This document shows positions 19,493 through 27,328 of a stretch of 64,000 nucleotides of DNA, in pieces. The DNA is taken from NCBI RefSeq assembly GCF_937127095.1, contig NZ_CAKZLP010000085.1:1-64000 (forward strand). The letters run 5' to 3'. Source of the stretch: an uncultured Amphritea sp. GTDB lineage: Bacteria; Pseudomonadota; Gammaproteobacteria; Pseudomonadales; Balneatricaceae. Each line of letters starts with the position of its first letter. Positions within the stretch are counted from its first letter, which is position 1. The notes below the pieces were generated by a model. That model was not told the DNA's origin. It saw nothing but the letters and a program-made list of their open reading frames with translations, and searched no databases. The position numbers and the translations under genes were made by a program.

Positions 19493-20368
19493 ATGAAAAT
19501 CTTACTATTGGGTAAAACTGGCCAGGTTGGATTCGAGTTACATCGAATGTTGAGCTTATTAGGGACCATTGATGCGCCTTCGCGACTCACACTGGATCTT
19601 ATGAATGAAGAAGCGGTAAACGACTATCTGATCGATAGTAACCCCGATCTTATTGTTAACGCTGCTGCATGGACAGATGTTGATGGTGCGGAAGAGCATC
19701 AGGCTGAGGCTTATCGTCTGAATGCAGTGTTGCCAGCTCAGCTGGCCACCTATGCATCTGAAAGAGGTATTCGTTTCCTTCATTACAGCAGTGATTATGT
19801 TTATCCGGGAACGGGGACGCTTCCCTGGTCGGAAACTAGTCCAGTCGGTCCGCTAAACCACTATGGGAAAACCAAGTTGGTGGGTGATCAGGCAATAGAG
19901 CACAGTGGAGCAGACTTCCTTATCTTCCGTATTAGTTGGGTTTATAGTGCGCGTGGCAAAAACTTTATGAAAACCATGCTTCGCCTGGCTCAAAGCCACA
20001 CTCAGCTGGAAATAGTATCAGACCAGGTTGGCGCCCCAACCCCCGCTTGCTTAATCGCTACTATTAGCCTGTTGGCGATCCGTGATGAGTTGAAATGCGG
20101 TATATATCAATTAGCATCAAAAGGTGAAACGAGTTGGCATGGCTTTGCAACAGAGATATTTAACGGGGTGAGGCAGGCTAGTGAGCCACTGCCATTATCT
20201 CTGGAACATGCAGAGCCAATAAGTACTCTTGACTACCCCACACCAGCTAAAAGGCCTGTAAACTCAAGAATGAACTTGAGCAAGCTGGAAAACGCTCTGA
20301 ATCTGAAGCTTCCCAATTGGAAAAGTCAGTTGGCAATTACTCTGACAGAGTTTCTGGAGAAAAAATGA
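19493..20368 (+). CDS. rfbD: dTDP-4-dehydrorhamnose reductase RmlD
   Basis: Final reductase of dTDP-L-rhamnose synthesis. The 291-residue SDR protein has the nucleotide-binding segment LGKTGQVGFEL, a conserved NAAAWTDVDGAE and the catalytic YGKTK. It begins one base after the rmlB stop and ends in an ATGA overlap with rmlA. Complete. Confidence 0.95.
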   Translation: MKILLLGKTGQVGFELHRMLSLLGTIDAPSRLTLDLMNEEAVNDYLIDSNPDLIVNAAAWTDVDGAEEHQAEAYRLNAVLPAQLATYASERGIRFLHYSSDYVYPGTGTLPWSETSPVGPLNHYGKTKLVGDQAIEHSGADFLIFRISWVYSARGKNFMKTMLRLAQSHTQLEIVSDQVGAPTPACLIATISLLAIRDELKCGIYQLASKGETSWHGFATEIFNGVRQASEPLPLSLEHAEPISTLDYPTPAKRPVNSRMNLSKLENALNLKLPNWKSQLAITLTEFLEKK

Positions 20369-21237
20369 AAGGCATAATCCTCGCCGGAGGTTCTGGCACT
20401 CGTTTGTATCCCATCACCCGTGGCATATCAAAGCAGTTATTGCCGGTTTATGATAAACCGATGATTTATTATCCACTTTCTGTGCTGATGCTTGCCGGAA
20501 TTCGGGATGTTCTGATTATCACTACTCCTGAAGATCAGGAAGGTTTTAATCGTCTGCTGGGTGATGGTAGTCAATGGGGTGTCAATCTTAGTTATGCTGT
20601 TCAACCGAGCCCTGATGGCCTTGCTCAGGCATTCATTATAGGCGAAGAGTTCATTGGCAATGACAGTGTGTGTTTAGTCTTGGGTGATAACATCTATTAT
20701 GGGCAAGGGCTAAGCAAACTTCTGCAGACGGCTGCATCGAAGGATAAAGGCGCGACGGTGTTTGGTTATCAGGTTACCGATCCGGAACGTTTCGGAGTCG
20801 TTGAGTTTGATGAAAAACATAAAGCAATAACCATTGAGGAAAAGCCCGACCACCCTAAATCCGATTATGCGGTCACCGGGTTGTATTTTTATGATAATGA
20901 CGTAGTCGACATCGCTAAATCAGTTACGCCTTCAGCTCGTGGAGAGCTTGAAATCACCACGGTCAATCAGATTTATCTGGAACGTGGTGACTTGAATGTG
21001 GAATTGCTGGGGCGCGGTTTTGCCTGGCTTGATACTGGCACTTTCGACTCTCTTCAGGAAGCCGCCAGTTTTATTAGAACGTTAGAAAAACGGCAGGGGC
21101 TGAAAATCGCGTGCCTCGAAGAGGTTGCTTATCGAATGGGCTATATTAATGAAGATCAATTACTTGCTGAAGCAAAAAAACTTCAGAAAAACAGCTATGG
21201 TGCTTATCTAAAAAAACTGGCTAAAGCGGGTAGGTAA
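20365..21237 (+). CDS. rfbA: Glucose-1-phosphate thymidylyltransferase RmlA
   Basis: First step of the pathway: glucose-1-phosphate plus dTTP gives dTDP-glucose. The true start is ATG 20365 overlapping the rmlD stop (ATGA), giving 290 residues beginning MKGIILAGGSGTRLYPITRG with the nucleotidyltransferase signature and later DKPMIYYPL and GDNIYYG. A longer in-frame extension upstream lies inside rmlD and is not supported. Confidence 0.95.
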   Translation: MKGIILAGGSGTRLYPITRGISKQLLPVYDKPMIYYPLSVLMLAGIRDVLIITTPEDQEGFNRLLGDGSQWGVNLSYAVQPSPDGLAQAFIIGEEFIGNDSVCLVLGDNIYYGQGLSKLLQTAASKDKGATVFGYQVTDPERFGVVEFDEKHKAITIEEKPDHPKSDYAVTGLYFYDNDVVDIAKSVTPSARGELEITTVNQIYLERGDLNVELLGRGFAWLDTGTFDSLQEAASFIRTLEKRQGLKIACLEEVAYRMGYINEDQLLAEAKKLQKNSYGAYLKKLAKAGR

Positions 21238-21240
21238 GGT

Positions 21241-21831
21241 ATGGATATCAGGTCAACCCGAATTCCGGATGTAAAGCTCATCAAGCCGACAGTCTTTGGT
21301 GATGAGCGCGGCTTCTTCATGGAAACTTGGAATGAGCAGGTCTTTCAGGACGCAGACATACATGTTTCCTTCGTTCAGGATAATCATAGTCGTTCGGTCA
21401 AAAATACTTTGCGTGGTTTGCATTACCAAATCAGGCGACCTCAAGGAAAGTTGGTGCGTGTCACCACTGGAGAAGTGTTTGATGTTGCGGTTGATTTACG
21501 TCCAGATTCAGCAACCTTTGGCCAATGGGTAGGTGAATGTCTTTCTGAACAGAACCGTCACATGCTCTGGATACCGCCGGGTTTTGCCCACGGGTTTTTG
21601 GTAACTAGCGAAACAGCGGATTTTGAGTATAAATGTACTGATTATTATGCCCCGGAACTTGAACGCACAATTCATTGGGCTGATCCTGTTTTGAATATTG
21701 AGTGGGGGTTGGATAGCGCTATAGAATTGCTGCTTTCAGAAAAAGATCGAGTTGGACTAAGTTTTGAACAAGCTGCATCAGAACTCAATGATTACCGTGA
21801 CACTCCAATATTGGTAGAAACTTTAGGATAG
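21241..21831 (+). CDS. rfbC: dTDP-4-dehydrorhamnose 3,5-epimerase RmlC
   Basis: A 196-residue cupin epimerase (E. coli about 185). Key segments are DERGFFMETW, QDNHSRS, LRGLHYQ with the catalytic histidine, and IPPGFAHGFLV. With rmlB, rmlD and rmlA it supplies dTDP-L-rhamnose. It is the last rml gene; a decayed transposase follows within about 15 bases, so transcription into the next block may be interrupted or rely on a new promoter. Confidence 0.95.
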   Translation: MDIRSTRIPDVKLIKPTVFGDERGFFMETWNEQVFQDADIHVSFVQDNHSRSVKNTLRGLHYQIRRPQGKLVRVTTGEVFDVAVDLRPDSATFGQWVGECLSEQNRHMLWIPPGFAHGFLVTSETADFEYKCTDYYAPELERTIHWADPVLNIEWGLDSAIELLLSEKDRVGLSFEQAASELNDYRDTPILVETLG

Positions 21832-21845
21832 TTGAGTGATAAGGA

Positions 21846-22154
21846 GTGGCTTTGTCCAGCGACAAACCAGCAAATAGATTCATGGATGCGATCTCATAGA
21901 GTGTGTTCTCTATGGTCGGGTCACTCGAGTAGTGCCCATGTTGCATGCAATGGATTCGCGACATGGTGAATAACGGATAAGGTCGACGGCCGCTGCTGGG
22001 TTAGGTTAGTAAGGCTTAATGACTGCATCGGGGCCATCCATGAGATCAACTTAGCCATCCGAGACCGGATCTTCTACTTTTGGGACTGACGGTATTTATT
22101 GCTGAGCTCGCTGTCATTAAATGTGGTCTGCTTATCGATTTCTAGATCGTACAT
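21846..22154 (-). pseudogene. IS5-family transposase remnant (N-terminal part, frameshifted)
   Basis: Reading the minus strand from 22154 gives a start MYDLEIDKQTTFNDSELSNK, then a stop codon and, after a frame change, segments GRRPYPLFTMSRIHCMQHG and YEIASMNLFAGLSLDKAT. These match the N-terminal third of IS5-family transposases (KQTTF..., GRRPYPL..MLRIHCMQ..., YEIASMRLFAGLSLDKA). The remnant stops at about 21846, next to the rmlC stop, and the catalytic DDE part is missing. It is a dead, truncated insertion at the junction of the rml genes and the AT-rich block. I could not identify terminal inverted repeats or a target duplication. Confidence 0.8.
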
Positions 22155-22355
22155 CGCTTTTTGCTGATCTTATCTCATACAAAGAACGTAATCATATATA
22201 CAATAGCTTTTGATTCAGAGCCCCCTTCGTTGAATGCGAAATAGGAATCATGAAGCTGATATAGAATTGATGGGTTGCTGATCCATCTGATCTTCGACGG
22301 TTTTCTTCGTCATTAATCGGCTAATAATATCGATTACAATGGTAAAGTATTTATA

Positions 22356-22361
22356 TATAAT
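22356..22361 (+). promoter_or_regulatory. Possible -10 box upstream of the nonulosonate block
   Basis: TATAAT lies at 22356-22361 in a very AT-rich stretch after the IS remnant. A poor -35 candidate TTACAA is 16 bases upstream. The rest of 22155-22522 contains no gene I can support, apart from a 21-codon minus-strand frame near 22250-22315 without recognisable similarity. If used, this promoter gives a leader of roughly 155 bases before the next gene. Confidence 0.25.
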
Positions 22362-22522
22362 GTGATTTCTGTTCTTACTTTAGTGTATTAGTAATATATA
22401 TTTTTTTATCATATTATTCTTGTTTAATCAACGGTGCAGGTGTACGGGATTGGGCATAATTTTAGGTGATTTTAGGCGATTATAATGAATGGACTGTACT
22501 TGGCGAGGGTGGGGGAATAATC

Positions 22523-24430
22523 GTGTCTGTTAATCTTGTTTTAATCTCCAGGAGTCTAAAGAGAAGCATATTATTAATGTATGATTTTTTATCATTGATG
22601 ATTGCTATATGGGGAAGTTTTGTTTTAAGAGTTGCTGATTTCTGGCCGGAAAGTTATTTGCGAGAATCAGCTTGGATGTTTTTGATAATCCCTGTATTTG
22701 GTGTGTTGCTTTTTGATTTTTTTGGCCTTTATAGAGTGGTGGTGAGATATGCAGGCTCATATGCAATATGGATTATTATTAAAAGTATTCTAATTCTATC
22801 GCTGGGCATTCTTTTTGTTGATGCCGTCTTAGACTTTCCTTTTTTACCTAGAACAGTAGCAATTGGTTTTTCAATTATAGCATTTGTTTTGATTGGCGGA
22901 GGGAGATTTGCGTTCCGTAACTATTATTATTGGCTTCAAAAGCATTATGTGGATAAACAATCTGTTCTGATATATGGAGCTGGTGCAGCAGGGGTTCGCC
23001 TTGCTTCAGGTATGACAGGAGACTGTCAGTTTTTTCCTTGTGGATATCTGGATGATGATGTTGCTCTCAGGGGTAAAATGATTAAAGGTTTGAAAGTATA
23101 TTCGCCGGATTGCATATCAACATTGATTGAAAACTATAAAGTGGATAGGGTCTTTATTGCTTTACCTTCAGTTGATATTAGTCGTAAGGCAGAAATTATT
23201 AAAAGTTTAGAGGGCCATCCTGTTCATGTTCAGACGCTTCCTACTATCGATGAAATAGCTAATGGTAGTGTTAGCCTGGATTTATTACGAGAAATAGAGT
23301 TAGAAGAATTGTTAGGAAGAGATCCAGTACCAGCAAGGATGGATCTCGTAACTGAAAGCTTATTTGAAAAAAATGTATTGATTACAGGTGCAGGAGGATC
23401 TATTGGGTCTGAACTGTGCCGGCAGGTCATTAAATCGGCTCCGCGAAGTGTAATACTGTATGAATTAAGTGAGTATTCACTATATCAGGTAGACCAGTCA
23501 TTGAGATGTATAATGGAATCGGAAGGAATAAATCTCCCGATTTATCCATTGTTAGGTTCTGTTTGTGATGAGCAAAGAGTAGCTGAAGTAATACGGCGTT
23601 TTAATGTACACACTATCTATCATGCTGCGGCATATAAGCATGTACCAATAGTTGAGCATAATGTTTTGCAAGGAATCGTTAATAATGCATTTGGGACGAA
23701 GGTTGTGGCTGAGCAAGCTGCAAGGCTTAATGTTGAACGTTTCGTATTAATTTCAACTGACAAGGCTGTTAGGCCTACTAATGTAATGGGAGCAACAAAA
23801 CGACTTGCAGAAGCAATACTTCAGAACTTAGCCTTAGTGGATGGATGCGATACTAAGTTTTCAATGGTACGTTTTGGTAATGTGCTTGGGTCGTCTGGTT
23901 CAGTGGTGCCGTTGTTCAGGGAGCAAATAAAAAGCGGGGGGCCTGTTACAGTTACTCACCCAGAAATTACTCGTTACTTTATGACGATCCCTGAGGCCGC
24001 CTCTTTAGTCATTCAGGCAGGTTCGATGGGACAGGATGGTGATGTTTTTGTGTTAGATATGGGCGATTCAGTAAAGATCTTAGATCTGGCTAAACGAATG
24101 ATAAAGCTTACTGGTTTTTCTGTGTCATCTTCAGGTTCTGATGCTGATAGTATTGAAATAGTTTTCACAGGTTTGCGGCCTGGTGAAAAGTTATACGAAG
24201 AGTTGCTGATAGGGGATGATGTTACAAGAACCGCCCACCCGAAGATTATGAGAGCGCGTGAAGAAATAATAGCTTCAGAAAAGCTGGAGTTGTTACTCGT
24301 TGAATTACAGAACGCTGTATCTGAGGGGGATAGCGCTAAAGCAAGAATATTACTACAAAATAATATTTCAGGGTTTATTCCTTCATCGGAGTTGGTTGAT
24401 TTGTTATATACGCAGATTGTAAGGCATTGA
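22523..24430 (+). CDS. Membrane-bound nucleoside-diphosphate sugar 4,6-dehydratase (PglF/LegB/CapD family)
   Basis: The N-terminal third holds about four membrane helices and a CoA-binding-like Rossmann fold (ALPSVDISRKAEI). The C-terminal SDR domain has ITGAGGSIGSEL and the catalytic region LISTDKAVRPTN...MGATK, where Met replaces the usual Tyr, as in UDP-GlcNAc 4,6-dehydratases of the PglF type. It probably converts UDP-GlcNAc to the 4-keto-6-deoxy sugar, the first step towards bacillosamine or legionaminic acid. I prefer GTG 22523 because GAGGGTGGGGG precedes it; ATG 22466 would add 19 residues and ATG 22577 would remove 18. First gene after the IS remnant. Confidence 0.88.
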   Translation: MSVNLVLISRSLKRSILLMYDFLSLMIAIWGSFVLRVADFWPESYLRESAWMFLIIPVFGVLLFDFFGLYRVVVRYAGSYAIWIIIKSILILSLGILFVDAVLDFPFLPRTVAIGFSIIAFVLIGGGRFAFRNYYYWLQKHYVDKQSVLIYGAGAAGVRLASGMTGDCQFFPCGYLDDDVALRGKMIKGLKVYSPDCISTLIENYKVDRVFIALPSVDISRKAEIIKSLEGHPVHVQTLPTIDEIANGSVSLDLLREIELEELLGRDPVPARMDLVTESLFEKNVLITGAGGSIGSELCRQVIKSAPRSVILYELSEYSLYQVDQSLRCIMESEGINLPIYPLLGSVCDEQRVAEVIRRFNVHTIYHAAAYKHVPIVEHNVLQGIVNNAFGTKVVAEQAARLNVERFVLISTDKAVRPTNVMGATKRLAEAILQNLALVDGCDTKFSMVRFGNVLGSSGSVVPLFREQIKSGGPVTVTHPEITRYFMTIPEAASLVIQAGSMGQDGDVFVLDMGDSVKILDLAKRMIKLTGFSVSSSGSDADSIEIVFTGLRPGEKLYEELLIGDDVTRTAHPKIMRAREEIIASEKLELLLVELQNAVSEGDSAKARILLQNNISGFIPSSELVDLLYTQIVRH

Positions 24431-24469
24431 TTTTCCTATTAATAATGCATAATAACGGTTGGCATGTAA

Positions 24470-25951
24470 ATGCTCAAAAAAATAATAATATCTTCTGTAT
24501 TGCTTAACCTTGGCGTTATGCTTGGGCGATTGTCTGGCTTCGCTAGAGAGGCCGTTTTAGCTGGGTCTTTAGGGGTCTCTGCTGAAGCAGATGTTGCTGT
24601 CCTTATTTTGTCTGTGCCAGATCTGCTGGTGAATATACTTGTAGGCGGTGCATTGTCTGCTGCTTTAATACCGAGCCTTTCTGACAAAAGTCGTGATACG
24701 AAAATTTTTTTTATTCAGGCACTACTTTTTTTCACATTACTTTTTATTGCCGTTACTTTTGTTTTGTTAATGTGCGTTGGAAGTCTTGTTGAGTTATTAG
24801 CTCCTGGTTTCAGTGCATACCAATCGGACTTGTCGATAAAAGGGCTTTCTATAGTATTGTGGTTGATTCCTCTCACTGTTGCTTCAGGTGTGGTATCTGC
24901 CTATCTTCAAGCTGACAATCGGTTTTTTGTTCCGTCTTTAGGTACATTGGTAATTAATATTACAATAATTTTCGGCCTTTTTTTTATAGTAACTAAAGAT
25001 AATTCATTATCAATATTGGCATTTTTTGTAATATTAGGAGGTCTTCTCAGACTGATAATGCAATATGTAGCAGCTTTGAATATTGATGGTCGCCCCCGGT
25101 TTTGTCTTACCCCATGGTTGATTGACCGTGATTTATTAAAAAGGTATATCCAGGTGGCCGGTGCCGGAAGTTTAATATTGTGCTTTCCTGTGATTGCCAG
25201 AGCATTTGCTTCTATTAATGGGTCAGGGGATGTCGCTGAATTTAGCTATGCATTGAAGCTTGTAGAATTTCCACTGGCGTTGACTGTAACATTTCTTTCT
25301 GTTGTTTTTTTTCCACGCTTAGCACGATCTTTTTCGGATAATTTATCTCTATTTGGTAACCTATCAGTTTGGGGATTGAGAATAACTTTTTTCTTGGCGT
25401 CAGTTTCAGCAGTTTCAATGTGGGTGATTTCCAATTCAATAGCAAACTTAGTGTATGGCTATGGGGAAATGGAAATTCAAGCTGTTGAGCAAGTCAGTCG
25501 AGTTTTTGATATAGGTATATGGAGTATTGTTGGTATGGGGATTACTGTATTCACCGCAGCAATATTTAATGCTGCAAGGGATAGTAAAACGCCTCTTATT
25601 ATAAATGTATTGACGTTATTTTTTCTGATTGCATCTCTTTATTTAGGTCAGAATGAGAATAATGAGCAAATAATGTTTAGCCTGATGTTGACTTATTGCT
25701 TCTCAGGTTTGTTTTCATTAGTCTGTGTTTTTGTAATGTTTAAATCTTTGATTATTTCTGTTCTTGAGCCTAGGTTGTTATTTTGGGCGGTAGTGAATGT
25801 TTTGATTTTGTATGTATCTATTAATAATTTGGTTTTACATTTTCAAAGCGATCTTGGTCGTTTGATTGTAGTGATTATGTGCGCATCGTTTTTTTGTATA
25901 ACTACCGCCTTTCCAATATTTTATGTAGAAAAAAAAGCTAGGTATAGGTAA
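24470..25951 (+). CDS. MurJ/MviN-family lipid-linked oligosaccharide flippase
   Basis: A 493-residue protein with about 13-14 hydrophobic segments. The N-terminal pattern (LGRLSGFAREAVLAGSLG, then ADVAVLILSVPDLLVNIL) is the MurJ signature rather than that of Wzx. MurJ moves lipid II across the inner membrane. Inside a polysaccharide locus lacking any Wzx, this copy probably flips the locus product, and a housekeeping murJ should exist elsewhere. It starts 39 bases after the dehydratase. Family confident, substrate inferred. Confidence 0.82.
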   Translation: MLKKIIISSVLLNLGVMLGRLSGFAREAVLAGSLGVSAEADVAVLILSVPDLLVNILVGGALSAALIPSLSDKSRDTKIFFIQALLFFTLLFIAVTFVLLMCVGSLVELLAPGFSAYQSDLSIKGLSIVLWLIPLTVASGVVSAYLQADNRFFVPSLGTLVINITIIFGLFFIVTKDNSLSILAFFVILGGLLRLIMQYVAALNIDGRPRFCLTPWLIDRDLLKRYIQVAGAGSLILCFPVIARAFASINGSGDVAEFSYALKLVEFPLALTVTFLSVVFFPRLARSFSDNLSLFGNLSVWGLRITFFLASVSAVSMWVISNSIANLVYGYGEMEIQAVEQVSRVFDIGIWSIVGMGITVFTAAIFNAARDSKTPLIINVLTLFFLIASLYLGQNENNEQIMFSLMLTYCFSGLFSLVCVFVMFKSLIISVLEPRLLFWAVVNVLILYVSINNLVLHFQSDLGRLIVVIMCASFFCITTAFPIFYVEKKARYR

Positions 25952-26788
25952 GTGAAAATGATTAACTATATTCTTATTACTAATGACCCAGACTTGGCTT
26001 TTTTTGCACAAGACTGTGGTGTAAGAAAAATATTTATAGACTTGGAGCGGCTGGGAAAGGTAGAGCGGCAGGGGCATCTTGATACATTAATAAGTCAACA
26101 TGCTTTTGATGATATACCCAAAGTGAAGTCAGTATTGTCAACGAGCGAACTATTAGTAAGACTCAATCCATTTAATGATAATACATATGAAGAGATAGAG
26201 GCCTCAATAGCCGGCGGTGCTGAAACTTTAATTTTGCCTATGTTCAGGAGTGGTATAGAAGTAGGCGAATTTTGCCGGATGGTGGATGGAAGAGCGGGTG
26301 TTATGCCACTTGTTGAAACTTATGATGCAGCAATGGATATGCGTAACATAGTTTCAGTAAATGGTGTAACAGAAGTGTATATAGGATTAAACGATCTTCA
26401 CCTTGATATGGGACTAGCGTTTATGTTTCAGCCAGTTTCGAGCGGCTTGATCGATTCCCTTGCGATTATTTGTAAAAAAAACAGAATGCCTTTTGGTTTT
26501 GGTGGTATTGCACGTGTTGGTGAAGGTGTTATTCCCGGAGAGATGGTTCTCGCTGAACACTTAAGGTTGGGGTCTAGTAGTGTTATTTTATCGAGAACAT
26601 TTCATAGGAAAAGCAACAGTGTTGAGGATATTAAAGCTAACATGAATCTCAAATTTGAATTATCGAAACTGATTGAGGCTGAAAATCAACTTAGAGCCCG
26701 CAGTCATGCAGAGATTGATGCAGATCGTAAACTGTTTTTACAGAAAGTTGAAAGTTTTGTGGTGAGCTTAAATGAAAAGAATATTTGA
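25952..26788 (+). CDS. HpcH/HpaI aldolase/citrate lyase family protein
   Basis: A TIM-barrel protein of about 278 residues. Family features seen are MPLVETYDAAMDM, with the metal-binding Glu, and YIGLNDLHLDMG, with the metal-binding Asp. Members are class II pyruvate or oxaloacetate aldolases or lyases that use a divalent metal. The GTG at 25952 touches the previous stop; ATG 25958 is an equally good start. Its 3' end overlaps the sugar transferase by 17 bases, so it belongs to the operon. No step in nonulosonate or rhamnose synthesis needs it, so the substrate is unknown. Confidence 0.8.
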   Translation: MKMINYILITNDPDLAFFAQDCGVRKIFIDLERLGKVERQGHLDTLISQHAFDDIPKVKSVLSTSELLVRLNPFNDNTYEEIEASIAGGAETLILPMFRSGIEVGEFCRMVDGRAGVMPLVETYDAAMDMRNIVSVNGVTEVYIGLNDLHLDMGLAFMFQPVSSGLIDSLAIICKKNRMPFGFGGIARVGEGVIPGEMVLAEHLRLGSSSVILSRTFHRKSNSVEDIKANMNLKFELSKLIEAENQLRARSHAEIDADRKLFLQKVESFVVSLNEKNI

Positions 26789-27326
26789 TATTTCTGTGGC
26801 TGTTTTTGTCTTGATTATTATTGCTCCTATACTTCTTATTATCGCAGTTTTAGTTAAAATTGAGTCGAAAGGCCCTGTGCTTTTTAATCAAGAGCGAGTT
26901 GGACTGTATGGGGAGTCATTCTATATATATAAGTTTAGAAGTATGGTCCAGAATGCTTCGGAAATAGGGCCTTACTTCACAGATCACAATGATAAAAGAA
27001 TAACAAAGGTTGGAAAGTTAATTAGAAGAACGAGTATTGATGAGTTGCCCCAAATTATCAATGTTATTAAAGGTGAAATGAGCTTAGTAGGCCCTCGTCC
27101 TAATGTTTTTGCTCAACGTCCGGAGTACGATGCTGATGATTGGGAAATGAGAAACTCGGTCAGGCCAGGTATAACAGGACTTGCGCAAGCGCTTTTGCGT
27201 TCTAGTGCAACACCGGATGAGCGTACTGCTCTTGATTTAGAATATGTTGAAAAAGCTTCATTTATGTTAGATCTGAAAATTTTGTTGTTAACAGTTAAAC
27301 AAGTTTTTATGAAGGGTGGCAACTAA
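26772..27326 (+). CDS. Initiating phosphosugar transferase (PglC/WcaJ-type bacterial sugar transferase)
   Basis: A 184-residue protein with one N-terminal hydrophobic re-entrant helix (residues 5-28) and the conserved core FNQERVGLYG, YKFRSM, IDELPQIINVIKGEMSLVGPRP. This is the minimal PglC-like form without the extra helices of WbaP. It transfers a sugar-1-phosphate, plausibly diacetylbacillosamine-phosphate or GlcNAc-phosphate, from UDP-sugar to undecaprenyl phosphate to start the repeat unit. The donor is inferred from the dehydratase, aminotransferase and acetyltransferase genes in the locus. Confidence 0.9.
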   Translation: MKRIFDISVAVFVLIIIAPILLIIAVLVKIESKGPVLFNQERVGLYGESFYIYKFRSMVQNASEIGPYFTDHNDKRITKVGKLIRRTSIDELPQIINVIKGEMSLVGPRPNVFAQRPEYDADDWEMRNSVRPGITGLAQALLRSSATPDERTALDLEYVEKASFMLDLKILLLTVKQVFMKGGN

Positions 27327-27328
27327 CA

